NCBI RefSeq assembly: GCF_014596565.1
Contig: NZ_NOIN01000010.1
Coordinates: forward strand, 1-64,000
Direction of reading: 5' to 3'
Length of the DNA: 64,000 bases
Source: Pseudomonas sp. PSB18
Lineage (GTDB): Bacteria > Pseudomonadota > Gammaproteobacteria > Pseudomonadales > Pseudomonadaceae
The stretch's first letter is position 1. The number at the start of each line of letters is the position of its first letter. This document shows, one piece after another, positions 42,664-51,869 of the stretch. Below the pieces are notes generated by a model. The model did no database searches. It was not told where the DNA came from and saw nothing but the letters and a program-made list of their open reading frames with translations. The position numbers and the translations under genes were made by a program.

Positions 42664-43986
42664 TCAGGTACGCGTCGCCCCCCGCGCACTGGCCGCGAAC
42701 TGGTCCGCTGGCAGCACATGCTTGCGCTCCAGCAGGCGATACACCACGCCGGTCAACACCAGGCCGAACACCATCACACAGGACAGGAAGTACAGCCCCG
42801 ATGCCAGGTTACCGGTGTATTCCTTCAGCGCACCGATCACGAACGGCCCGATGTAGCCACCCAGGTTACCCACCGAGTTGATCAACGCAATGCCCGCCGC
42901 CGCACTGGCGCCGGCAAAGAATCGTCCCGGCAAGGTCCAGAACACCGCCGTGCAGGAAAACAGTGCAAACGCCACCAGGCACAGCGCCGCCAGTTGCAGC
43001 ACCGGCACCGACAGCCAGGCGCTGAGGAACAGCCCCATGGCGCCCAAGACATAGAGCACGGCCAGGTGGCCGTAGCGATCATTCAAGCGGTCGGAGCTGC
43101 GAGGAATGATCAGCAACCCGACGATGCCAAAAATATAAGGCACCGAAGACACGAAACCGGTCACCAGGTCACTGCCGCCAAACTGTTTGATCAGCGTCGG
43201 CAACCACAGGCCCAGACCATAGATACTCAGGGTCACCGGCAGGTAGAACAGCGCCAACAGCAAGACCCGTTTGTCCTTCAGGGCGTGCAGCGGATTACCG
43301 TGACGGGTCTGGCCGTACTCCTGCAAATCCTTTTTCAATTCCCCGGTCAGCCAGTCCTTCTCGGCCTGGTCCATCCACTTCACCTGTTGCGGGCCATCCG
43401 GCAGGTAGCGTAATACCGGCCAGGTCAGCAGCACCGCCGGCAGGCCGATGACAATGAACAACCACTGCCAGCCGTGCAGGCCCAATACGCCGTCCATGCC
43501 CAACAAGCCGCCGGACACGGGACCGGTGATCATCATGGCGATGGGTTGGGACAGAATGAATAGGCCCAGGATCTTGCCGCGATGGCGAACCGGGAACCAT
43601 TGGGTGATGTAGTACAGCACGCCGGGGAAGAAACCGGCTTCGGCCGCGCCGAGCAAGAAGCGCATCACATAGAAGCTGTGGGGGCCCTGCACAAAGGCCA
43701 TGCCGATGGTGATGGCGCCCCAGGTGATCATGATCCGGGCGAACCAGCGCCGGGCACCGAAGCGCTCGAGCATCAGGTTGCTGGGAATCTCCAGCAGGAA
43801 ATAACCGATGAAAAACAGCCCTGCGCCCAGGCCGTAGGCGGCATCGCCGATACCCAGGTCGGCCCCCATGTGCAGCTTGGCAAAGCCCACGGCAGAGCGG
43901 TCGACATAGGCGATCAGGTACAGCAGGATCAGGAAGGGAATCAGCTTCAGCGTGATGCGACGGATAAGCCGCAATTCCTGGCTCAT
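42664..43986 (-). CDS. MFS sugar-acid transporter (anion:cation symporter family)
   Basis: 440 residues with about 12 hydrophobic spans. The first helix begins LKLIPFLILLYLIAYVDRSAVGFAKL, and the RHRGKILGLF loop follows helix 4-5, both typical of the ACS family (galactonate, glucarate and tartrate permeases). It is the first gene of the leftward operon and diverges from the sugar-acid dehydratase gene across 193 bp that carry two GntR operators. It most likely imports the pentonate degraded by the locus; the exact acid is not readable from sequence. The start at 43986 has GGAGACC upstream. Confidence 0.9.
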   Translation of the reverse strand: MSQELRLIRRITLKLIPFLILLYLIAYVDRSAVGFAKLHMGADLGIGDAAYGLGAGLFFIGYFLLEIPSNLMLERFGARRWFARIMITWGAITIGMAFVQGPHSFYVMRFLLGAAEAGFFPGVLYYITQWFPVRHRGKILGLFILSQPIAMMITGPVSGGLLGMDGVLGLHGWQWLFIVIGLPAVLLTWPVLRYLPDGPQQVKWMDQAEKDWLTGELKKDLQEYGQTRHGNPLHALKDKRVLLLALFYLPVTLSIYGLGLWLPTLIKQFGGSDLVTGFVSSVPYIFGIVGLLIIPRSSDRLNDRYGHLAVLYVLGAMGLFLSAWLSVPVLQLAALCLVAFALFSCTAVFWTLPGRFFAGASAAAGIALINSVGNLGGYIGPFVIGALKEYTGNLASGLYFLSCVMVFGLVLTGVVYRLLERKHVLPADQFAASARGATRT

Positions 43987-44078
43987 GGGACCGGTCTCCG
44001 ATTGTTGTTGTTATGGAACCTCGGGGGATTTCTCTCGCAAATGCACGCCAGGACAATCCCTCCATTGAGCCGGACTAT

Positions 44079-44091
44079 ATAGTAATACTAT
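44079..44091. promoter_or_regulatory. GntR/FadR-type operator, permease side
   Basis: ATAGTAATACTAT is a palindrome around a central base and contains TAGTAATACTA, which fits the FadR-subfamily consensus TNGTNNNACNA. It lies where the -10 of the leftward permease promoter would be. The likely binder is the GntR regulator encoded at 46140. Confidence 0.75.
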
Positions 44092-44153
44092 TTACCCAAC
44101 AACACTTCCAAACCGTGTAAATTGCGCTTATGTTACGCTTCATCCTGAACAAT

Positions 44154-44166
44154 ATAGTCATACAAT
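44154..44166. promoter_or_regulatory. GntR/FadR-type operator, dehydratase side
   Basis: ATAGTCATACAAT differs from the first operator at 2 of 13 positions and also fits TNGTNNNACNA. It overlaps TATAGT (44153-44158), a plausible -10 for the dehydratase gene 14 bp downstream. The two operators are 75 bp apart. Confidence 0.72.
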
Positions 44167-44179
44167 AAGAGAATCGATC

Positions 44180-45916
44180 ATGGCTGATAAAAAACCCTCC
44201 CTGCGCTCGGCCCAATGGTTTGGCACCGCCGACAAAAACGGCTTCATGTACCGCAGCTGGATGAAAAATCAGGGCATCGCCGACCATCAATTCCATGGCA
44301 AGCCGATTATCGGCATCTGCAACACCTGGTCGGAACTGACCCCGTGCAACGCGCATTTCCGGCAGATCGCCGAGCACGTCAAGCGCGGCGTGATCGAAGC
44401 CGGGGGCTTCCCGGTGGAATTCCCGGTGTTCTCCAACGGCGAATCGAACCTGCGCCCTACCGCCATGCTGACCCGCAACCTGGCGAGCATGGACGTGGAA
44501 GAGGCGATTCGCGGCAACCCGATTGACGGCGTGGTGTTGCTCACCGGCTGCGACAAGACCACCCCCGCCTTGCTGATGGGCGCCGCCAGTTGCGACGTAC
44601 CGGCCATCGTCGTCACCGGTGGCCCCATGCTCAACGGCAAGCACAAGGGCCAGGACATCGGTTCAGGCACGGTGGTCTGGCAATTGAGCGAACAGGTGAA
44701 GGCCGGCACCATCACCCTCGACGATTTCCTCGCGGCCGAGGGCGGCATGTCCCGCTCGGCCGGCACCTGCAACACCATGGGGACCGCCTCGACCATGGCC
44801 TGTATGGCCGAAGCCCTCGGCACGTCACTGCCCCATAACGCCGCGATTCCGGCCGTGGACGCGCGCCGCTATGTGCTGGCCCACATGTCCGGCATGCGTG
44901 CGGTGGAAATGGTCCGCGAGGACCTGAAGCTGTCGAAGATCCTGACCAAGGAAGCCTTTGAAAACGCCATCCGCGTCAACGCCGCCATCGGCGGCTCCAC
45001 CAACGCGGTGATCCACCTCAAGGCCATCGCCGGGCGCATCGGCGTGCAACTGGAGCTGGACGACTGGACACGCATCGGTCGTGGCGTGCCGACCATTGTC
45101 GACCTGCAACCCTCGGGACGCTTCCTGATGGAAGAGTTCTACTACGCCGGTGGTTTGCCCGCCGTACTGCGGCGTCTCGGTGAAGCCAACCTGATCCCCC
45201 ACCCGAACGCCCTGACCGTCAACGGCAAGAGCCTCGGCGAGAACACCAAGGACGCCCCGATCTACGGCAAGGACGAAGTCATCCGCACCCTGGACAACCC
45301 GATCCGCGCCGACGGCGGTATCTGTGTGCTGCGCGGCAACCTGGCGCCATTGGGGGCGGTGCTCAAGCCCTCCGCCGCCACCGCCGAACTGATGCAGCAT
45401 CGCGGTCGTGCGGTGGTGTTCGAGAACTTCGACGAGTACAAGGCGCGGATCAACGATCCGGAACTGGATGTGGATGCCAGCTCGATCCTGGTGATGAAGA
45501 ACTGCGGGCCCAAGGGTTATCCGGGCATGGCCGAAGTGGGCAACATGGGCTTGCCGGCCAAGCTGCTGGCCCAGGGCGTGACCGACATGGTGCGGATTTC
45601 CGACGCTCGCATGAGCGGCACCGCCTATGGCACCGTGGTGTTGCATGTGGCACCGGAGGCCGCGGCCGGCGGTCCGCTTGCAGCGGTGAAGGAAGGTGAT
45701 TTCATCGAGCTGGATTGCGCCAGCGGCCGCCTGCACCTGGACATTTCCGACGCCGAACTCGCCGCCCGCCTGGCCGACCTGGCCCCGCCACAGCAGCTGC
45801 TGGTGGGTGGCTACCGCCAGCTGTACATCGACCATGTGCTGCAAGCGGACCAGGGCTGCGACTTCGACTTCCTGGTGGGCTGCCGCGGCGCCGAGGTGCC
45901 GCGACACTCTCATTGA
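44180..45916 (+). CDS. IlvD/Edd-family sugar-acid dehydratase (L-arabinonate / D-xylonate dehydratase type)
   Basis: 578 residues. Three conserved Cys for a [2Fe-2S] cluster lie in SELTPCNAHF, TGCDKTTPALL and SAGTCNTMGTA; the catalytic Ser is in RISDARMSGTAYG. The segments MKNCGPKGYPGMAEVGNMGLP and the C-terminal FLVGCRGAEVPRHSH match, by recall, the L-arabinonate dehydratase of Rhizobium leguminosarum and related D-xylonate dehydratases more than biosynthetic IlvD. It should turn a pentonate into 2-keto-3-deoxypentonate plus water. It is divergent from the permease operon and shares its operators, with a weak AAGAGA ribosome site. The substrate (L-arabinonate, D-xylonate or a related acid) is open. 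Confidence 0.9.
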   Translation: MADKKPSLRSAQWFGTADKNGFMYRSWMKNQGIADHQFHGKPIIGICNTWSELTPCNAHFRQIAEHVKRGVIEAGGFPVEFPVFSNGESNLRPTAMLTRNLASMDVEEAIRGNPIDGVVLLTGCDKTTPALLMGAASCDVPAIVVTGGPMLNGKHKGQDIGSGTVVWQLSEQVKAGTITLDDFLAAEGGMSRSAGTCNTMGTASTMACMAEALGTSLPHNAAIPAVDARRYVLAHMSGMRAVEMVREDLKLSKILTKEAFENAIRVNAAIGGSTNAVIHLKAIAGRIGVQLELDDWTRIGRGVPTIVDLQPSGRFLMEEFYYAGGLPAVLRRLGEANLIPHPNALTVNGKSLGENTKDAPIYGKDEVIRTLDNPIRADGGICVLRGNLAPLGAVLKPSAATAELMQHRGRAVVFENFDEYKARINDPELDVDASSILVMKNCGPKGYPGMAEVGNMGLPAKLLAQGVTDMVRISDARMSGTAYGTVVLHVAPEAAAGGPLAAVKEGDFIELDCASGRLHLDISDAELAARLADLAPPQQLLVGGYRQLYIDHVLQADQGCDFDFLVGCRGAEVPRHSH

Positions 45917-45940
45917 TCCCACCAAATCCCTGTGGGCTTT

Positions 45941-46031
45941 TGTGGGAGCTGAGCTTGCTCGCGATAGCGGTGTAACAGACAACAGAGATGTTGACTGGAA
46001 GGGCCTCATCGCGAGCAAGCTCAGCTCCCAC
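45941..46031. repeat. REPIN, AGCTTGCTCGC variant
   Basis: TGTGGGAGCTGAGCTTGCTC (left) and its complement ending at 46031 are separated by a ~35-base spacer between the dehydratase and regulator genes. It could separate their transcripts. Confidence 0.9.
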
Positions 46032-46139
46032 AAAGCCCCACAAGGGATTTGTGTCCACCTCAAAATCGCACTAGCGACCCGCCCTCGCTGCGCCTGCTAT
46101 CATGCGCAGCATCTCCCCCACCGGATCGCGCCGTACCCC

Positions 46140-46859
46140 ATGGATTACCGCAAACCCTCCGACCGCAAAAGCATGCACGCGCGCATCGTCCAGGAACTGG
46201 GCATGCAGATCGTGTCCGGACGCTTCAAGCCCGACGACAAGTTACCTGCCGAAGCCTTGCTGTGCGAAGAATACGCCGTGAGCCGTCCGGTCCTGCGTGA
46301 AGCCACCCGGGTGCTGGTCGCCAAGGGCCTGGTGTATTCGCGGCCGCGAGTGGGCACGGTGGTCAAGGCCCGGCGGGAATGGCACATGCTTGATCCGGAT
46401 GTGCTGCACTGGCTGATGCAGAGCAGCCCACAGAACGAGTTCTTCGGCTTGCTGACCAGCGTGCGCAGCATCATCGAACCGGCCGCCGCCGCCCTGGCCG
46501 CACAGTTCGCCACCGACGCCGACATCGCCGCCATCCGCGAAGCCTACGAGCGCATGGACGCGGCACCGACGCCCGAAGCGCTGTTGCAACCGGACCTGGA
46601 TTTCCATAGCCGGATCGCCGACGCCACCCACAATGACCTGCTCGCCAACCTGTGCAACATGTTGTCGGTGGCCATCGCCGAAGCGCTCAAGCATTCCAAC
46701 CAGCGCCCCAACCTGCATGAACTGGCGATGCCACGGCACAAGGCGATCCTCACCGCCATCGAGAATCGCGACGCCCTCGGCGCCCGCCATGCGACGTTGG
46801 TGCAACTGGACGACGCCCGCAGCGCACTGAACGTGGTACTGGGCAACGACCCCAGCTGA
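46140..46859 (+). CDS. GntR-family (FadR subfamily) transcriptional regulator of the pentonate locus
   Basis: 239 residues. The N-terminal winged helix (residues ~12-80) contains GRFKPDDKLPAEALLCEEYAVSRPVLREA, the usual GntR recognition helix. The C-terminal ~150 residues form an all-helical FCD domain with the metal/ligand segment DLDFHSRIADATHN and a later H in MPRHKAI. It sits just after the dehydratase gene, separated by a REPIN. Two TNGTNNNACNA sites lie in the divergent promoter region 2 kb upstream, so it is probably the local repressor relieved by a sugar-acid intermediate. The ATG at 46140 has no strong ribosome site. Confidence 0.9.
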   Translation: MDYRKPSDRKSMHARIVQELGMQIVSGRFKPDDKLPAEALLCEEYAVSRPVLREATRVLVAKGLVYSRPRVGTVVKARREWHMLDPDVLHWLMQSSPQNEFFGLLTSVRSIIEPAAAALAAQFATDADIAAIREAYERMDAAPTPEALLQPDLDFHSRIADATHNDLLANLCNMLSVAIAEALKHSNQRPNLHELAMPRHKAILTAIENRDALGARHATLVQLDDARSALNVVLGNDPS

Positions 46860-47000
46860 TCCCCCGCTAGTGTTGCCGAACAGCCCCGGCACACTTCCTC
46901 CCGGGCACGGTGGTATCTATCTACCACCCACACCGGACTGAGCAGTCGATACTTTTCAAGCCGTCATCCCGACGGCCATGTTTTGTGAAAAGGACTTCTC

Positions 47001-50000
47001 ATGACCACCCCCTCCGCCGCCGGCTCGATCCCCGCGCTGGCCCAAAGCGTCAGTCTGCACTTTGCCAGTCGCCCGACCTTCGAACAGGTCGCCCGACGCA
47101 TGCTCGAACAAGCGATCAAGCAAAGAGACCCCTGGCTGAAGATCGACCTCTCCAAGACCCAATTGGCAATGCCAGACCCGGCCACGCGCGGTTGGCATTT
47201 CCAGCCTTTGATGTCCGCAGTCCTCGATTACCTGGCCAGCGGCACGCCCCCGGACTTCGACCCACAGGGCGCGCTTGACTGTTTTCTCTCCGACAGCCCG
47301 CCACGCCGCCTTTGGTCAGGCGCTCGGGGACTGGACATGCAGCTCATCAAGAAATCCATACTTGAACTGGCCTGGACCCTGCCGATCGGGTTGGAGGATG
47401 CGCTGGTCCGTTACTGGAACGAGGACATCGACAGCGGTGACCAGACCACTACAAGTGGCCGAACCAGCCGCTGGTGCTGGCTCAGCGATGTACTCAGGAA
47501 CACACTGAGTATCCGTGGGCTGCAACAACCCGGGCTCACGGATACGGCACGGGAAGCCCTGGACCAGATCGTCCGTTGGCCGGACCGGGCGCTGCGCTTT
47601 TGTCGCAACCGACAGGCACCGGTGTACGCCTACAGCCTGGAGACCCGGCTCACCCAGGGCACCCACAGCAGCGTGCTGGTCGGCAGCGATATCCTCCTGG
47701 TTCGCGTCACGAGGGGCACCACCGAATTCCTGCTGTGCAGCCCCGGCAGCGCCGTGCGGTCCTTTACCTCCCTGGAAGCCTTCAATCAGCATTGGGGCGA
47801 GTCGATTGCAGGCCAATACACCGTCGACACCATCACCTGCCAACGCTACGAGATCAGCGACAACGTCTTCGAGCGCCAGGCGGCGATGTTGCTGGAGCAG
47901 CAATTGGCCGACTTGAAAGCTGTACAACTGCCAGCCCGGATCGACCTGCCGGAGCTGAAACGCCTCTACGCCGACTTGAGCGACCCGGCGCGCTCCCTGC
48001 TGGAGACTCCCCGGCCGTCGCCCGACACGTCGGCACGCCTTGGGCCGCTGTTGCCCGAATGGCTGAAAGACGCCTCCATCGTCGACCAGACGACCTTCCA
48101 GCACTACAGCCTGGCCCTGGCCAGCGCGAAAAAACGCCATCAGGGCCAGACCTTCCTCAGCGACATCGACGACATCAGGGCCTTTACCGCCGACGCCCTG
48201 CTCAACCACCTGCGGGATACCAATGACAAGCGACCGGACAAGCTGCCAACGAGCCGCTACCAGCCCGACGATGTGGTGCTGACGTTCAGTGTTTCGGCGG
48301 GCTATCCCGGGACCATCGGTCTCACCGAGAAGCGGCAGATGAGCCTGACCGAACTGGCCATCCACAATCTCGTCGCCCGCCCCAGCGGCACCTTCACCCT
48401 CAGCCATTGCCTGGGCCAGACGCTGCCGGCCTGGCTGACGCCGGGTTTCATAACCGGCTTGATCGAACAGGTCGATATTGGCGCGACCTATCCTAGCTAT
48501 CTGCAACAGCACTTGCTCGGCGATTCGCCCCAGGCGCAGAACCGGCAACGGATCTTCGCCGAGCAGCTCCCGGCGCAACTGATGCTCGAGGCGTTGAAGC
48601 AGAAGCTGAACCGCGAGAACGGCGTGACCCTCCAAGGTCTGCGGTTGCTGGAGGCCGTCCTGCAACCCGACGCGGCGAGCCAGCAGGTCGAGGGTCGCCC
48701 GGCGGTGATTCGCCACCTGGCTTTGCTGCGCAAGCCCCAGGCACAGCCCGATATCGTGACCAACATGTTCGTCATCGAAGCGCAGGACGTCGCCACCGGC
48801 CCGCACCTGTTGTATCGGCCGCTCTACGCGCCCTCGCTGCAAGAATTCCCCACGCGCGAAGCGCTGTTGCAGGCCATCGCCGCCACCGGAAGTCTGCAGG
48901 ACAGCATCCTGACCTGGCTGCCCGACTCCGCACGCCCGATCTACGCCAACGGTGGTTTCCTGGAACCCCATATCGTGCGGTTCTTCAGCGGTGACGAATT
49001 CAGTGTTCCCGACAAACCCGCCCCAGCTACCCTCGCCGTCGACGACACCCGCGGCGAACTAATGCAATCGCTGCAGGAGGGCGAGCTGATGCAGTACCTC
49101 TACGGCTGCAACGCCCAGGCCCTGGTCACCCAGGCCGACCGGGACTCGGTATCCAACAGCGAGAGCCGCTGGGCGGTGCTGCTCGAAGGTGGCGGCCTGT
49201 TGTTCAACACGCTGCTGTTTCCTTTGCTGCGCGGCCCGGCCATGACCACCGTCTGGCTCTGGAACCTGATGGCCAGCGCCCAACAGGACATTCCGGCGCT
49301 GACCGGTGAGGACCCGGTGGCCCGGGAGCTGGCGGCCGTCGATCTGCTCGTCAACCTGGCCCTGTTGGTGAGCCAGTTGCCCGCAGGTCACGGGCCTGCG
49401 ACGCGTGCGAGCGTGCCCGAGTCGATAAAGGAGCAGGCCATGCGCCCTCCAGCGCCCCGCGCCATCGCCGAGCAGTGGCCTGCACCGGAGGCGCCTACCC
49501 TCGTGGAGGGCACTGTCACCTTGCCCGACGCCCACACCGATACCGGCAGCGGACGCCTGGATTTCAATTTCGCCAGGGCCAGTGGTCGCCTGACGCCGGT
49601 ACTTCAGGCCAGGCTGCAGCGCTTGCAGGTCTCGCCTCCCGCTTCCCCGCTCGCACCGATTGAGAACGGTCCCTACAAGGGCTTGTATGTGATCGATAAT
49701 AAATGGCATGCCAAGGTTGAAGGTGCCCTGTATCGGATCACGCCTGAAGCGGGTGGCAGCGCAACCATCGTCGACCCGCTCGATCCACTGGACCCCGACA
49801 AGAACGGTCCGCCGCTGCGAGTCGATACAAACGGACACTGGCACCTGGATCTGCGCTTGCGCCTGCTCGGTGGTTCACCGCCCAAGCGGGTGGACGCACA
49901 GCGTCGCATCAACCTGCAGCGAGCCCAGCAGTTGACCGAAGAATCCAGCCGGTTGGAGGCGCAAGATGCCGATCGACAAAAAGCCCTGGACGTGGCCCAG

Positions 50001-51707
50001 CAAGTCATGACCCGGACCGAGGAAGGCAGTAACTACACCGAAGCCCAGCGGGCGGCGAAACGCAAGATTTTCTATGACCTGCTCAAGGAGCAGACCGAGA
50101 TGTACCTGACGCTGGCGAACAGTGCGGCCGAACGCACCAGTCTGGGCATCGGTTTCCCGTCCGGCTACATGCATGTGCTGATGGAAAACGTGATCAACAA
50201 TGCCCGCAAGGCGTTCGTGATCACCGAACAGGAACTCCTGGCCCTTCAGCAAGCACATCCTCAGTTTGGAGAGTCTGCGAACATCAAGGAAATTGTCATC
50301 CGTGACGTCGAGTCCTATATGAAGTACCTCGACACCAAGAGCAACATCAATGACCGGGCGATCCACTGGCTGGAACTCAAGGACGATTACCTGGAGCGGC
50401 TATTGAACCTCGATGCGTCGGGCGCACGGGCGTTCGAACGGCTGACCCGCAACCGTCCCGCCAATGAGAGTAACGCCTTCGGCATTAAAATCCGCCAACT
50501 CACCACGCTCCCCATGCTGTCGGTGAGGAACCGGCAATCCGCCCTGCCTGATCGCCTGCTTCACATTCTCATACCGTTGATGGAGCACATCCGCTCCCAC
50601 GATGACCTGCAAACATACGACGTCTCCCCGTCAGACAGAATCGAAGTGCTGGAAAGCCTGACCGAGCATTATGGCAAGACCCTGGATACGCTGAAGGGGA
50701 CGAAAGCCCTTTACCTGGATGACCTCAACGAATCCTATTTCGACAGGGTGGTCCAACTGGTCGAGGACCTTTACCAGGAGGTCTCCGGCAAACTCGCCGC
50801 TGAAATCAAACCCGAGCCAAAACCGCGCAAGCGTGTACCGAAACGCCCCAGGACCGGCGCCGGGGTGCCGCAGAAAAAGCTGATCAGAACCCGCCACAAT
50901 GGCGTCTTGATCGGCGACCTGAAACCCGCCGGCACGAGCCTGCCCATCGAAGTCGTCGAAATGCACTCCAAAGGCAGCAACCAGATTCTCGCCACCTATT
51001 CGCGCCACGAGGATGTCTGGGATGTGGTCGATGTACGCCGCCCGACCCCGGCGCCCCAGACACGATCGATCAAGGCGATCCGGGCCCATGGGCGAGAACT
51101 GCTCGACGAGCTGGACAAGCGCATGAGCCGCGCCGAAAGCTACAAGACCCACTGCCGTCATCCTCAGGAAATCGAGGAAATCCTCAACAATGAGGCGAGT
51201 CACTTCCGCACGCTTTCCGAAGAACTCGACCGGGCGCTCACCGCATCGCCAGCCTCGCGCACTCCGGCAACCGAAGCGCTGGGCCGACTGCTGTCGGACG
51301 CCGCTACCCAACTGACCACCAAGGGCAGTGACCTGCGCATCGAACTGAGCCTGAAACTGCCACCCACCGACGGCAACCTGCGGTTCCTGTTCGAGAAAAA
51401 CCTGATACAGGTGGCCCGGCTCGGCGACCGCACGGCCCTGCAAGGCACCCGCAAGGATTTCCTCCAGGAATACGCCATCAACGACCGTGACGGCTTCCCG
51501 ATCTGGTACGCGCATTTTCATTACGAAGCGGCCGACACGCCGAAAGAAAACTTCAGCGTCGCGCACCTCAAGACCAAGGAGCAACGCAAGGAGCACTACC
51601 ATTCACTGCTGGCCAAGGCCACCAGCCCTTATGCAGTGGTGAACGTGCACCGGGGGCAGATCAGCAAGTCGCTGGCGCAGAGCAGGTTCTTGCCGTTGGC
51701 GCCCTGA
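47001..51707 (+). CDS. Giant DUF6543 / dermonecrotic-toxin-like protein
   Basis: 1568 residues, no signal peptide and no clear membrane bundle. The N-terminus (RPTFEQVARRMLEQAIKQR, then LKIDLSKTQLAMPDP) is typical of the pseudomonad proteins annotated as dermonecrotic toxin domain or DUF6543. A hydrophobic patch occurs near residues 725-750 (WAVLLEGGGLLFNTLLFPLL). Charged helical segments that may be coiled coil run from ~970 to 1060. A basic, Pro-rich linker (KPEPKPRKRVPKRPRTG type) lies near 1275. The C-terminus ends in a compact segment (VAHLKTKEQRKEHYHSLLAK). I recognise no catalytic motif. It stands alone, with no immunity, VgrG, PAAR or chaperone gene next to it. AAGGA at 46989-46993 precedes the ATG. 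A contact-dependent or host-directed toxin is possible but unproven. Confidence 0.8.
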   Translation: MTTPSAAGSIPALAQSVSLHFASRPTFEQVARRMLEQAIKQRDPWLKIDLSKTQLAMPDPATRGWHFQPLMSAVLDYLASGTPPDFDPQGALDCFLSDSPPRRLWSGARGLDMQLIKKSILELAWTLPIGLEDALVRYWNEDIDSGDQTTTSGRTSRWCWLSDVLRNTLSIRGLQQPGLTDTAREALDQIVRWPDRALRFCRNRQAPVYAYSLETRLTQGTHSSVLVGSDILLVRVTRGTTEFLLCSPGSAVRSFTSLEAFNQHWGESIAGQYTVDTITCQRYEISDNVFERQAAMLLEQQLADLKAVQLPARIDLPELKRLYADLSDPARSLLETPRPSPDTSARLGPLLPEWLKDASIVDQTTFQHYSLALASAKKRHQGQTFLSDIDDIRAFTADALLNHLRDTNDKRPDKLPTSRYQPDDVVLTFSVSAGYPGTIGLTEKRQMSLTELAIHNLVARPSGTFTLSHCLGQTLPAWLTPGFITGLIEQVDIGATYPSYLQQHLLGDSPQAQNRQRIFAEQLPAQLMLEALKQKLNRENGVTLQGLRLLEAVLQPDAASQQVEGRPAVIRHLALLRKPQAQPDIVTNMFVIEAQDVATGPHLLYRPLYAPSLQEFPTREALLQAIAATGSLQDSILTWLPDSARPIYANGGFLEPHIVRFFSGDEFSVPDKPAPATLAVDDTRGELMQSLQEGELMQYLYGCNAQALVTQADRDSVSNSESRWAVLLEGGGLLFNTLLFPLLRGPAMTTVWLWNLMASAQQDIPALTGEDPVARELAAVDLLVNLALLVSQLPAGHGPATRASVPESIKEQAMRPPAPRAIAEQWPAPEAPTLVEGTVTLPDAHTDTGSGRLDFNFARASGRLTPVLQARLQRLQVSPPASPLAPIENGPYKGLYVIDNKWHAKVEGALYRITPEAGGSATIVDPLDPLDPDKNGPPLRVDTNGHWHLDLRLRLLGGSPPKRVDAQRRINLQRAQQLTEESSRLEAQDADRQKALDVAQQVMTRTEEGSNYTEAQRAAKRKIFYDLLKEQTEMYLTLANSAAERTSLGIGFPSGYMHVLMENVINNARKAFVITEQELLALQQAHPQFGESANIKEIVIRDVESYMKYLDTKSNINDRAIHWLELKDDYLERLLNLDASGARAFERLTRNRPANESNAFGIKIRQLTTLPMLSVRNRQSALPDRLLHILIPLMEHIRSHDDLQTYDVSPSDRIEVLESLTEHYGKTLDTLKGTKALYLDDLNESYFDRVVQLVEDLYQEVSGKLAAEIKPEPKPRKRVPKRPRTGAGVPQKKLIRTRHNGVLIGDLKPAGTSLPIEVVEMHSKGSNQILATYSRHEDVWDVVDVRRPTPAPQTRSIKAIRAHGRELLDELDKRMSRAESYKTHCRHPQEIEEILNNEASHFRTLSEELDRALTASPASRTPATEALGRLLSDAATQLTTKGSDLRIELSLKLPPTDGNLRFLFEKNLIQVARLGDRTALQGTRKDFLQEYAINDRDGFPIWYAHFHYEAADTPKENFSVAHLKTKEQRKEHYHSLLAKATSPYAVVNVHRGQISKSLAQSRFLPLAP

Positions 51708-51769
51708 CAAAAGCTATGGCGCTGCTCCTGTGGCGAGGGGATTTAGCGAAGCGTCGCACCGCCCCGCTC

Positions 51770-51862
51770 TGTGGGAGCAAAGCTTGCTCGCGATAGCGAC
51801 AGACCAGTCAACATTGTTGCTGACTGGCTTATCGCTATCGCGAGCAAGCTTTGCTCCCACAG
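51770..51862. repeat. REPIN, AAAGCTTGCTCGC variant
   Basis: Inverted arms TGTGGGAGCAAAGCTTGCTC and its complement ending at 51862 lie between the convergent toxin-like and MMPL genes. A degenerate GTGGCGAGGGG half-element is just upstream near 51730. Confidence 0.9.
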
Positions 51863-51869
51863 GTATCGA

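Noticed and set aside
44079..44091. Attachment site or transposon end
   Set aside because: The palindrome has a second near-copy 75 bp away, both inside a divergent promoter next to a GntR gene, so operators explain it better. No integrase or transposase was seen.
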